Shown in pieces: positions 56,101 to 64,000 of a DNA stretch of 64,000 bases. The position numbers and the translations under genes are program-made. The stretch's first letter is position 1, and every line of letters begins with the position of its first letter. The notes under the pieces were generated by a model. That model was not told the DNA's origin and made no database searches. It saw nothing but the letters and a program-made list of their open reading frames with translations. The DNA is taken from contig JAFAEQ010000006.1 in assembly GCA_023423935.1 (NCBI GenBank), positions 62,001 through 126,000 on the forward strand. The letters are read 5' to 3'. Origin of the DNA: Pseudomonadota bacterium. Lineage in GTDB: Bacteria > Pseudomonadota > Gammaproteobacteria > Steroidobacterales > Steroidobacteraceae.

Positions 56101-56135
56101 ATGCACTCGGACAACCTCCCGTCGTCCGAGTGCAT
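56101..56135. terminator. 12-bp perfect hairpin at convergent 3' ends
   Basis: ATGCACTCGGAC and GTCCGAGTGCAT form a perfect stem with an 11-nt loop, 6 bases beyond the stop of the large minus-strand surface-protein gene. No T tract. Confidence 0.6.
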
Positions 56136-56141
56136 GAAGAC

Positions 56142-58730
56142 CTACCAGAAGAACTTGATGCTTCCCGCCAGCAGATCTACATCTGCATTGTCTGTCTTGT
56201 AGCGGGTCGCTTCGAGGCCGAGCGTCCAGCTCGCCGCGAAGGTCCATTCGAGCGAGAGGCCGAGCAGGGCATCGGTTCCCTGGGGTTCGGATTTCAGGCG
56301 TTGTCCGCCAAGGCTCGCTTGTACCTCATGCTGCCAACGCCACAGTCCGAGCCGGGCGCCGACGTCGAGAGTTGTGGTGATGGGATACCGAGCGCCAACA
56401 CTGGCTTCGTAACCGGACGGCGAGGCGGGCAATGAGGCGAGCAGGGCGCGCGCATAGGCTTCGGCTTGTCCGGGTTGCACGGTCGCACGCGTGGTCGTGG
56501 GGACTTCACCCAGATCGGTGTAACCGATCTGAACGTAGATGGGTTTCTCGAAGCGATAACCTGCAAACAAGCGGTAAGCCGTGCGATCGAGATCGCGGAC
56601 CTGGACGGCGTCGGCGGTGAATCCGCGTTGTGCGAGATTCGCGGCAACTTCGGAAGTGCCTTGCTCGCCGCGTGCCTGACCGAGGGCACCGCCGACGAAC
56701 CATCGCGATTCATCCGCATGCGCGCGCCCGAACACTGCGAGAGACGCAAGTGAAATCAGTGCGCCGCGCCGAGCGAATACACCCAGCAGTCCGAGCAGGA
56801 GTGTCGGCCACGTGAACGCACCGCCGCCGCCCTTGGATTTCGCGACCACTTCGATTTCCTGCTTCATCAGTCGGAACGTCGCGGTCACCGTGCAATCGGC
56901 GGTAACAGGGCCCGTGGTAAACGTCAGCGCTGATCTCGTGCCGCCGCAACCCGAGATGGAGACGAGCTCGTAGCCGCTCGCGGGTACGGCCGTGAACTGG
57001 GCAGTGCTGCCATACCCGATCCGCTGCGTCGAACTGGGAGTCAACGAGCCTCCGCTCGAAACGCTTGGCGTCACGCTGAAGAAGCCGACCACGACGCTCA
57101 TTGCCGTCGCTGTCGAAGGCAGATAGGCGCTATCCCCGCTATACGCTGCGGAGTAGGACTTCACACCTGCGGTCAACGCATCGACGACGCAGCTCGCCGA
57201 TCCGCCTGCAAGTGCCACTCCAGCACAGCCGCTGATTACGCTGCCGTCCTGAGTGAAATCGACCGTGCCTGTCACGGCGCTGCCGCTCACTCTCGCGGTG
57301 AGCGTGATGCTCGCGCCTACTTCAGGTGTGCTGCTGGATGCAGCGAGCTCAGTCGTCGTGGCCTGCCTGGGTGGTACGGCAGTACCGCTCAAGGGAACGT
57401 TGCGGATGGCGCTGCCGAGCGTCATCGCAAGCGATCCCGATGTCGCGCCTGCGACACTGGGCGTGAATGTGACTGTTGCGATACAGCTCGCGCCGGCTGC
57501 GAGACCGACGCCGCAATCGTGGCTCACGGAGAAATCCGTGGAGGCCGTTACGGACGAAATCGCGACAGTGCTCGTCGATTCATTGGTCAGCTGAATCGGC
57601 AGACTCGCAGTCGCGCCGACTTCGACGCCGTCGAAATGCAACGCGGAGGGCGCCACGCTGATGTTGTAGTTAATCAGCGCTCGCGAGTAAGTGCTCAGAA
57701 AGATCTGATTGTTCTTCTCGTACAGAAACAGAATGTCGCCATTGATCGTATTGATGGCGGCATTCGCGCGCGACGCGCTGGTAACGACGGTGGTTGGCGT
57801 TCCCATCGTGACCGCAAGATCGTTGCTGTGCACGAACTTCAGATCGTTGGTGCCAGCTTCCAGATAGCCGGATACGACGTTGCCAAAAATATCGGCCGAC
57901 AGGGATCGTGTCGTGTAGCCCGATGTGGCTGCAACCGTCGCGGTGTAGTACGCAGGCGCGTCCACTTCGACGCGTTCCAGGTTGGTATCCGATCCTGCCA
58001 TGAAGAGATATCGGCCCGTGTTCGTCACAGCCAGCGCGCCCACCGAGTAGTAAACCGATTTCCCGGTCGCCGTCGGACCAACGAACGTCTGTGCGAAGTC
58101 AGAGCTCTTGTAGAAATATACGTCAGGGTTATCCACTGCCAGCAGTACATCGCCCGTGATTGGGTCCACGAAAATGTCTGCAAATGCATAGCCGGTGCCA
58201 ATGGCCGTGGAGGCGAACGTTGCCCCGTCATCCTCGCTGCGGAACACCGTCAGGCCATTACGAGGCACGATATAGACGCGGTCTCCATCGAGTGCCATGT
58301 GAACCGACTCCGAGCCAACGCCCACCGCCACAGGACTGGAGAAGGTCACGGCACCATCGCGGCTGATGGAGTGGTAGACAGTGCTGCCAGCCACCCAGGC
58401 GACATGCAGATCGCCGTCATTCGAAATGGCGAGCTCCGCCTCAGCGGAGGTCGAAGTCACTTGCACGCTGGCGCTGAAGCTCTGGCCGCGATTCGTGCTG
58501 CGCGCCACGCGAATGCCGTTCGTAGCGCTGCGAAACAATGCGTATACCGTCCCATCTGCAGCGACGGCGAGCTTGCGCGAGGTGTTGGATGTTTCGAGCG
58601 AGTTGTCGTTGCCGATGTCGCTGACGGGCACGTCCAGGTACAACGGTACCGGCGTTAACGCGGCTTCGGCGGTGGAGAGGAATAACGATGCCAACCCGCC
58701 GGCCAGGGCGAGCGTGAATCTGTGGTGCAT
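56142..58730 (-). CDS. Beta-propeller / Ig-like / GlyGly-CTERM / outer-membrane barrel fusion
   Basis: 862 aa. Signal peptide (LALAGGLASLFLSTAEA). Residues ~30-350 are BNR-like propeller blades (RVARSTNRGQSFSASV, YHSISRDGAVTFSSP, VFRSEDDGATFAST). Then an ASPM-SPD2-Hydin-type domain (LHFDGVEVGATASLPIQLTN), an Ig-like domain (TLTARVSGSAVTGTVDFTQDG) and an InlB-type unit (SSGGSLTPSSTQRIGYGSTAQFTAVPASGYEL). Near residue 640 SKGGGGAFTWPTLLLGLLGVFARR has the Gly-rich, helix, Arg plan of a GlyGly-CTERM sorting signal. Instead of stopping, the frame continues with a signal-peptide-like helix (LISLASLAVFGRAHA) and a ~190-residue barrel ending in KFFW. No Met or stop separates the two halves. Confidence 0.85.
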   Translation of the reverse strand: MHHRFTLALAGGLASLFLSTAEAALTPVPLYLDVPVSDIGNDNSLETSNTSRKLAVAADGTVYALFRSATNGIRVARSTNRGQSFSASVQVTSTSAEAELAISNDGDLHVAWVAGSTVYHSISRDGAVTFSSPVAVGVGSESVHMALDGDRVYIVPRNGLTVFRSEDDGATFASTAIGTGYAFADIFVDPITGDVLLAVDNPDVYFYKSSDFAQTFVGPTATGKSVYYSVGALAVTNTGRYLFMAGSDTNLERVEVDAPAYYTATVAATSGYTTRSLSADIFGNVVSGYLEAGTNDLKFVHSNDLAVTMGTPTTVVTSASRANAAINTINGDILFLYEKNNQIFLSTYSRALINYNISVAPSALHFDGVEVGATASLPIQLTNESTSTVAISSVTASTDFSVSHDCGVGLAAGASCIATVTFTPSVAGATSGSLAMTLGSAIRNVPLSGTAVPPRQATTTELAASSSTPEVGASITLTARVSGSAVTGTVDFTQDGSVISGCAGVALAGGSASCVVDALTAGVKSYSAAYSGDSAYLPSTATAMSVVVGFFSVTPSVSSGGSLTPSSTQRIGYGSTAQFTAVPASGYELVSISGCGGTRSALTFTTGPVTADCTVTATFRLMKQEIEVVAKSKGGGGAFTWPTLLLGLLGVFARRGALISLASLAVFGRAHADESRWFVGGALGQARGEQGTSEVAANLAQRGFTADAVQVRDLDRTAYRLFAGYRFEKPIYVQIGYTDLGEVPTTTRATVQPGQAEAYARALLASLPASPSGYEASVGARYPITTTLDVGARLGLWRWQHEVQASLGGQRLKSEPQGTDALLGLSLEWTFAASWTLGLEATRYKTDNADVDLLAGSIKFFW

Positions 58731-59180
58731 GCGCTGAGATCTTCTGTCGAGCTGGGAAAAGGGCGCGCAGATTGATCATCGACAGTTCGCTCGGAAGTGG
58801 CCTGTGTCACAAGAATGACGCGTGCGTGTGAGAAAGCATCGCGTGGGCGAACGCGATCACGCAGCGATAAGGGGAGTACTGCGTGGCGTTGCATTCAATC
58901 GCTGAGCTGGAGCGTCGGGGACAGCGAGCTGAGCTTCTGCAATGAAATCCTCAGTGCGCGTCGCGGGATTTCCTGATCTTTTTCTTGTCTAGCCCGGCTC
59001 GGCTTCGTCTCCGCGCTCGAGACTCAATGATTCGACACCTCGACTCGTTCGTAAGAGCCCTCGCAGCGCGCAGCAACTGCGAGGACAGGGCGTGGCAGCG
59101 TCAGACCGATCAGACTTCCGTGGCCGATTGTGGCTGGCGCGTGGTTTTAGGGGAGAAGCTGTGCTCTCCCACGCCGCAGG
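58731..59180. other. 450-bp spacer, no supported gene
   Basis: It lies between the fusion gene start and the 3' end of the cytochrome c gene, both on the minus strand. Open frames here lack family-like sequence and ribosome sites. The promoter of the fusion gene is probably near 58750-58900. Confidence 0.5.
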
Positions 59181-59711
59181 TCAACGCTTGGTGCTCTTCT
59201 CGGGCGCTGTGGGCGGTGGCGTGAGTTTCATCACGTAGATGCCCGGTTTCTGTTTTGGAGTGAACGGGCCCGGTGCCAGGTTGTTGACCGGCCGTAAACT
59301 CTTCAAGTAGGCGATCAGCGCGTCCATGTCCGATGGTGTGAGGTGAGCGAGCGCAGGCCAGGGCATGATCGGCGAGAGCACGCGACCGTCGGGTCGCACA
59401 CCGGTGCGCAATGCTTTTGCGATGTCGGCGGCTGTCCATTTGCCGAGACCGGTGTCCCGATCCGGAGTCAGATTCGGGCCGACGACGACAGAGCCGTCGG
59501 GCATTTCAAAGCCCACATCAGAGCCGCCGAGAAAGCGTGCATGGTCGGGCTGACCGAAGAAGTAGCCCGGCGTGTGACAGTCGCCGCAGCCACCGAGTTG
59601 TACAAGATACTTACCTCGCGCGATCTGCGAAGCATCCGCATGCACTGGGCCGTTCGATAGAGCCGATGCGATCAGCGCACAAGTGGCCAGGTAGAGATTG
59701 ATTCGGTTCAT
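59181..59711 (-). CDS. Secreted c-type cytochrome (mono-haem)
   Basis: 176 aa with signal peptide (LYLATCALIASALSNGPVHA). Haem motif CGDCH in GKYLVQLGGCGDCHTPGYFFG; axial Met candidates in VLSPIMPWPALAHLTPSD. The C-terminal DMDALIAYLKSLRPV is the typical last helix of class-I cytochromes c. The layout resembles subunits of alcohol/aldehyde dehydrogenases and related electron-transfer chains. ATG 59711 gives the signal peptide at once. Divergent from the winged-helix/ATPase regulator. Confidence 0.92.
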   Translation of the reverse strand: MNRINLYLATCALIASALSNGPVHADASQIARGKYLVQLGGCGDCHTPGYFFGQPDHARFLGGSDVGFEMPDGSVVVGPNLTPDRDTGLGKWTAADIAKALRTGVRPDGRVLSPIMPWPALAHLTPSDMDALIAYLKSLRPVNNLAPGPFTPKQKPGIYVMKLTPPPTAPEKSTKR

Positions 59712-59890
59712 GATGCATCGCTCTCGAGGATGGAGGCAGGCATCCTGCCTGCGCATGCGAGAGACGTGTGTTAAGTCCTGAAAAGGCTGCGTCAGTACCT
59801 GTTCAGAGATTGAAGAAAGGAACTGCACGTCTACGACTCAGCGTGCAGGCGAGGAGCGATGCGAAGTGATGCAGGCTGAGCGTCCGGATC

Positions 59891-59937
59891 GTTCAACGCG
59901 CGTCCCGTTCGTTCAAAACGCGTCCCGTTCATTCAGG
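59891..59937. promoter_or_regulatory. 20-bp direct repeats upstream of the winged-helix regulator
   Basis: CGCGTCCCGTTC occurs at 59899-59910 and 59919-59930, each flanked by (G/A)TTCA at 59891, 59911 and 59931: an exact 20-bp period of about 2.3 copies. OmpR/CadC/SARP-type winged helices bind direct repeats, so this may be the site of the regulator at 60177 or control the divergent cytochrome. No gene is seen in the rest of 59712-60176. Confidence 0.55.
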
Positions 59938-60176
59938 AGTGATGGCGTTCGCCGCGGCAGGATGCGAGCCGCAACCGATCGAGGTGGAAGTTCGCTTGCA
60001 GGAATCCATCCGTATCACGGATCCACCGTCCGGCTTAGTTAAGAGTTGCAACGACGCTGCTTTGAAGCTCTCAACACTTGTTGTCCGCGAGCCGACGCAT
60101 GCTATGCATGAGTTTGGTGCGCCCCGGCCCATTCTCATCGCTCCGACGCACCACGATCGAAGCAAGCTCTTCCATC

Positions 60177-62990
60177 ATGCACAGACCTCACATGACACTT
60201 TCCGGTGACGATCCGTCGTCACTGTCAGGCGGCGACGTCGTCGCGTTCGGTCCCTTCCATCTCGATCGCGTGCGTTACGACCTGCGCAAGGACGGTGTGT
60301 CGATCCGCATCGGTGCGCGCGCCATGAGCCTTCTGCTGGAACTGACGCGCCACCCGGGCGAAATACTGAGTACCCGCGAACTGCTCCGCCGAGTCTGGCC
60401 CGGCACGGTCGTAGAGGAAGGCACCGTCAGGGTCCATGTCGCATTGCTTCGCAAGATCCTGCGCAAGGCGGATCCAACACGTGAGTATGTTCAGAACGTG
60501 ACTGGTCGCGGTTACCGCTTCATCGCATCGGTGCAGAAGCATGAGTCCGCGGTCGGCGAATCCGGCGAGGCCTCCACGCCGGATGCATCGCCTCGCATGA
60601 ACAATCTTCCATTGCGTATCACGTCCATCATCGGGCGCGAGCAGGTGTTCCTCAGGCTGGCGGAGAAGGTGTCGTCACAGCGCCTCGTCACAGTCACGGG
60701 TGGGGGCGGCAGCGGCAAGACGACTGTCGTGATCGAAGTGGCACAGCGACTTGCCTCGAAGTTCTCCCATGGGGTGTGTTTCGTCGATCTGGTCGCGACT
60801 ATGGAAGCTCGTTTCGTCCCGAACGCTCTCGCATCGGCGCTCGGGGTCGCTCCGCTCCTGGCTGATCCATTGCCGCATGTGCTCGCAGGTCTGTCGAAAC
60901 GATCGATGTTGCTCGTTCTGGACAACTGCGAGCACGTGGTCTCGGCCGCTGCCGAGCTGGCCGAAACGTTGCTGAGAACCGCACCGAACGTGCATATCCT
61001 GACGACGAGTCGTGAGCCGCTGCGAGCAGCAGGCGAAGCGGTGCATGAACTCACACCGCTCGAAGTGCTGGCGGAGAACAGCGAGTGCACGCGTGATGCA
61101 GTGCTCGGGTGTCCTGCGATTCAACTGTTCGTCGCCAGGGCGGAAGCGTATGCAGGCGTCGATCTGACCGACGAGGAGTTGTACCAGGTTGCAGAAATCT
61201 GCCGCCGGCTGGAGGGCAACCCGCTCGCCATAGAAATCACGGCTGCCCATGTGCGATTGATCTCGGTGAGCTCGTTGGTGGCGAGTATCGGCAGCGAACT
61301 GCTGTCGATCGACGGACGTCGTACCGCAGAGCGCAGGCATCGTTCGTTGCGAGACACGTTCGACTGGAGCTATGGATTGTTGTCCGCCGCTGAGCAGGCA
61401 ACCTTTCGGCGTCTGTCCGTGTTTGCGGGTTGCTTCGATGTCGAATGTGCGATCGCCGTCGTCGCCGATGAGGCGCTGAACGAGGTCGCTGCGTTCGAAA
61501 CGCTTATGTGTCTCGCGCGAAAATCGCTGATGCACGTCGATACGCGTCGAGGAGCGGATGCGTACCGACTGCTCGATCTGCTGCGGGCTTATGCTCACGA
61601 GAAGCTTGTCGAAGCGGGCGAAGAAGAGGAGATCCGGAACAGGCACGCACGGATGTGGTGCTCTGTCGGCGCAATGCAGATTCATTCTCACGTGCGACGC
61701 GGGGCGGATTGGGTCAACGTGTTCGGGCCGCGCTTCGCGGATCTGCGAGCTGCCACTGAGTGGAGCTTTTCCAACGCGTCGGGCAGCTCGCTGCGCATCA
61801 AGCTGACCCTCATGTCGTTGTGGTTCGAGTTCGTGCTCGCCGCGGAGTCTCCCGCGAAACAGACGTGGCCTGAGCTGTACGCGTACATCCTTCGGGGTTG
61901 CGAAGGATCGCTGCTGTCTGGTCTCGACACGTTCCTGCAGCGTTCTCGATCCTGGAACGAGACGCTGCTTCAGGACCACACCGTGTTGCAGCAGATCGAT
62001 TCGGCACGCAAGAGCGCGCTCTGGAGTTTGTGGTTCGAACGTGTGATCACGCGTGACTATCGAATCGCCATCAAGCTTGCGGAGGCGTTGCGCCAGCGAG
62101 GCATAGGCGTGAGCGCTCACGAATCTCCGCTCCTGGATTGCATGCTCGCGGTGGCCTGGGGTTATGCAGGTGATCAGATGTCCGCAGCCCGGCACACGCA
62201 GTGGGCACTCGATACGTTGTCGCGCGCGGGTCCGGCGGGGGCTCTGCTGAGGTGCCACATTCGAACCGTTCTGGCTCGTTCGCTCTGGCTGCGAGGTTAC
62301 CCGGAGCAGGCCGTTGCAGCTGCGAAGCAGAGCATCGACGAGGCCGTCCTCTCGGGCAGTCCGGGCATGGTCTGTATGACCCTGTTGGTCGCAGTCACCA
62401 TCGCGACCTGGTGCGGAGACGCAACCTCGGCTGCCGACTATACCGAGCGCCTCCAGCTCCAGGCGAAGGCGCACTCGCTCGACTATTACGGATTATGGGC
62501 CGAGTGCCTGCGCATGATCGTCTGTACATGCAACGGCTCGCAGTCGCTCGAGTCGCTGGAGTCGCTGCAGTTGTCCTCGGACCCGCTCGCGACGTCGCAG
62601 TACCTCGATCTGCTTGCATCAATGCGCGAGGATCTCGTCAGTCAGGATGCGATGGTGCGCGCAGAGGCCGGCCGTAGTGGCTGGTGCACCTCGGAGATCC
62701 TGCGAGTCAAAGCGCAGCGCCTCATGCGAGATGGCGGCCAGGAGGCCGTCGTTTACGCCGAAGCGCTCTTGCATCGAGCCCTGGCGACTGCGCGACAACA
62801 GAATGCACGCTCTTGGGAGTTGCGCGTGGCGATGAGTCTGGCGCGGCTATGGCGTGATCAAGGGCGGGTGCGCGAAGCGCAGGAACTGCTGACCGAAGTG
62901 CATTCCGGGTTCACTGAAGGGTTCGGCACTTCCGATTTGCGGGCCGCACGCGTGTTACTCGAGGAGTTGGCGCAGCGACAGCATCACTAG
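60177..62990 (+). CDS. Winged-helix DNA-binding / STAND-type ATPase transcriptional regulator
   Basis: About 937 aa. OmpR-type winged helix (DVVAFGPFHLDRVRYDLRKDG, TRELLRRVWPG, VRVHVALLRKILRKADP, VTGRGYRFIA), then a P-loop ATPase: Walker A VTGGGGSGKTTVV, Walker B-like SMLLVLDNCEHV, sensor ILTTSREPLRAAGE, and GNPLAIEITAAHVRL of the AfsR/NB-ARC class. The C-terminal ~450 residues are helical, like tetratricopeptide sensor domains. Such regulators open on ligand or peptide binding. Start chosen at ATG 60177; 60192 and 60078 are alternatives. Divergent from the cytochrome c gene, its likely target. Confidence 0.88.
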   Translation: MHRPHMTLSGDDPSSLSGGDVVAFGPFHLDRVRYDLRKDGVSIRIGARAMSLLLELTRHPGEILSTRELLRRVWPGTVVEEGTVRVHVALLRKILRKADPTREYVQNVTGRGYRFIASVQKHESAVGESGEASTPDASPRMNNLPLRITSIIGREQVFLRLAEKVSSQRLVTVTGGGGSGKTTVVIEVAQRLASKFSHGVCFVDLVATMEARFVPNALASALGVAPLLADPLPHVLAGLSKRSMLLVLDNCEHVVSAAAELAETLLRTAPNVHILTTSREPLRAAGEAVHELTPLEVLAENSECTRDAVLGCPAIQLFVARAEAYAGVDLTDEELYQVAEICRRLEGNPLAIEITAAHVRLISVSSLVASIGSELLSIDGRRTAERRHRSLRDTFDWSYGLLSAAEQATFRRLSVFAGCFDVECAIAVVADEALNEVAAFETLMCLARKSLMHVDTRRGADAYRLLDLLRAYAHEKLVEAGEEEEIRNRHARMWCSVGAMQIHSHVRRGADWVNVFGPRFADLRAATEWSFSNASGSSLRIKLTLMSLWFEFVLAAESPAKQTWPELYAYILRGCEGSLLSGLDTFLQRSRSWNETLLQDHTVLQQIDSARKSALWSLWFERVITRDYRIAIKLAEALRQRGIGVSAHESPLLDCMLAVAWGYAGDQMSAARHTQWALDTLSRAGPAGALLRCHIRTVLARSLWLRGYPEQAVAAAKQSIDEAVLSGSPGMVCMTLLVAVTIATWCGDATSAADYTERLQLQAKAHSLDYYGLWAECLRMIVCTCNGSQSLESLESLQLSSDPLATSQYLDLLASMREDLVSQDAMVRAEAGRSGWCTSEILRVKAQRLMRDGGQEAVVYAEALLHRALATARQQNARSWELRVAMSLARLWRDQGRVREAQELLTEVHSGFTEGFGTSDLRAARVLLEELAQRQHH

Positions 62991-63056
62991 CAACCTTTCA
63001 CACCTGTTAAAGCGCTTCTCGCAGACCATGGCCTGGGCTGAACAAGGAGCATTGTG

Positions 63057-63323
63057 ATGAAACGTTTGATTGCAGCGGGTTGCTTGATGCTTGGATTCGC
63101 CGGGACTTCAGTGCATGCCGCCGACGAGGTAAGCGAGAACGATCGACCGAAGAACTGTCGGGAAGAAGTGTGGCGCGTGTACGACTCTGGGCACGGGCCG
63201 AAGAGCAACTGGATGGGTCGCGCACGGAACCGCACCGTGCTGGTGTGTGACCAGGCGTTCGTGGCACAGATCCAGGAGGAGAACGTTCGCAGATCGAAAG
63301 TACGGGTCATCGGCAGTCGATAG
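63057..63323 (+). CDS. Small secreted protein of unknown function
   Basis: 88 aa. Signal peptide MKRLIAAGCLMLGFAGTSVHA, mature part of ~67 residues with two cysteines (KNCREEVW, VLVCDQAF) that could form a disulfide, and a basic C-terminus. AAGGAG lies 7 bases before ATG 63057 (a GTG just before it is a worse start). Lies 66 bp after the ATPase regulator and before a clear hairpin. No family recognised. Confidence 0.8.
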   Translation: MKRLIAAGCLMLGFAGTSVHAADEVSENDRPKNCREEVWRVYDSGHGPKSNWMGRARNRTVLVCDQAFVAQIQEENVRRSKVRVIGSR

Positions 63324-63334
63324 ATCCGTGCATG

Positions 63335-63370
63335 AAGCTCCACCCGTCGGTCACGTCGGGTGGAGCTTTA
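63335..63370. terminator. Bidirectional hairpin between convergent genes
   Basis: AAGCTCCACCCG and CGGGTGGAGCTT form a perfect 12-bp stem with a 10-nt loop, ending in TTTA on the plus strand. It lies 11 bases after the small secreted protein and 23 bases past the end of the P450 gene. Confidence 0.8.
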
Positions 63371-63393
63371 TGGAGACTCAACGGTTCACATTG

Positions 63394-64000
63394 TCACTGC
63401 ATCCACCGAACGCGCAGACCTTGCGCGATGCGAACGCCAGAGCCGCCGCGTACCACGACCGGATCGCCGTCGAGCGTAAGACTCGGTAAGCGCTGCGTCA
63501 GCGCCGCCAGACCCTCCTCCAGCTCGATCTTCGCCAATGCCTCGCCGAGGCAACGATGTACTCCGCCGCCGAATACCAGATGGCGACGCGGCAGATCGGT
63601 TCGCCGGATGTCAAAGCGATCAGGCTCGCTATAGGCATCCGGATCGCGCATGGCTGCAAGTGTCGACAACGAAAGGATCCTGTCAGCCGGCACCGAACAT
63701 CCATCGAGGATGATGTCATCGAGTGTCACGCGAGGCACGGAGCCCACGGACGGTTCATATCGCAGGCATTCGAGCACTGCAGATGGAATGAGCTCGGGAT
63801 CGCGACAGACGGCATCCCATTGCTCCCGGTGCTGCAGCAACAGCGATGTCTGAATCGCAAGAGCACTCCGCGTCGTGTCGCTGCCACCGAGCAGGATCGT
63901 CATCATCTGCACCACGGATTCTGCACGCAGCATTCTTCCGTTCGCATCGAGGGCGGTGGCATAGGACGTCAGAAAGTCATCGCGCGGTCGCGAACGACGC
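63394..64000 (-). CDS. Cytochrome P450, C-terminal part (5' end outside window)
   Basis: The frame is open to the window edge, giving the last ~201 residues. I-helix LLGGSDTTRSAL, ExxR motif in ECLRYEP, FDIRRTD segment and haem-binding FGGGVHRCLGEALAK with the proximal Cys are all present. It is a bacterial soluble P450 of the CYP101/CYP105-like type, needing ferredoxin and reductase partners that are not in the window. Substrate unknown. Confidence 0.95.
   Translation of the reverse strand, partial: RRSRPRDDFLTSYATALDANGRMLRAESVVQMMTILLGGSDTTRSALAIQTSLLLQHREQWDAVCRDPELIPSAVLECLRYEPSVGSVPRVTLDDIILDGCSVPADRILSLSTLAAMRDPDAYSEPDRFDIRRTDLPRRHLVFGGGVHRCLGEALAKIELEEGLAALTQRLPSLTLDGDPVVVRGGSGVRIAQGLRVRWMQ

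Overview
The window looks like chromosomal DNA of a GC-rich, free-living gammaproteobacterium. Caulobacter-type TonB-dependent receptors, a pectin/hexuronate catabolic cluster, many multi-PAS hybrid histidine kinases, ergothioneine genes, mutY-yggX, a P450 and LexA-type and CRP-type operator sequences fit the Xanthomonadales/Steroidobacterales/Nevskiales area. The genus cannot be fixed from sequence alone.

Layout. 1-10.3 kb: pectin/uronate locus (end of a TonB-dependent receptor, type-B carboxylesterase, pectate-lyase-like protein, FAH-like hydratase, uxaA, a LacI regulator, kduI, kduD). Two near-identical LacI-type operators, one between the lyase and hydratase genes and one before kduI, suggest one regulon. 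10.4-23.4 kb: a signalling island made of two paralogous sets. Each set has a hybrid kinase overlapping a receiver-EAL gene, plus a HisKA_3 kinase with a NarL-type regulator. 23.8-26.0 kb: ECF sigma, membrane protein (probable anti-sigma) and DUF4097 gene, all overlapping by 4 bp. 26.1-40.4 kb: receiver-GGDEF cyclase, two very large kinases with tandem receivers and Hpt, AsmA, a START-like protein, mutY and yggX. 40.8-44 kb: DUF4126, an FAD disulfide oxidoreductase, and an SRAP (YedK) gene followed by two small genes behind a perfect LexA box. 44.3-48 kb: TonB-dependent receptor with a GntR-type operator, a 49-aa membrane protein and a DUF1272 protein. 48-50.4 kb: egtD and egtB. 50.65 kb: tRNA-Phe, then a less GC-rich accessory stretch with a 72-aa gene, an SDH-type ClpP-fold protease and decayed Fic and beta-propeller fragments. 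53.6-64 kb: MDR oxidoreductase with divergent LysR regulator, a large beta-propeller/Ig/GlyGly-CTERM/beta-barrel fusion, a cytochrome c, a winged-helix/ATPase regulator, a small secreted protein and the end of a P450.

The most unusual signals are: (1) a LexA box and promoter in front of two uncharacterised small genes next to SRAP; (2) intergenic inverted arrays of 7-bp or 9-bp tandem repeats, mostly between convergent genes, whose 7-mers carry stop codons in all frames and sometimes supply the real stop codon, with one array having copied the 3' end of its neighbouring kinase gene; (3) a GlyGly-CTERM-like signal in the middle of a polypeptide that continues into an outer-membrane barrel; (4) the duplicated signalling sets. 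Everything was read by eye: no database search, folding or composition calculation was run.
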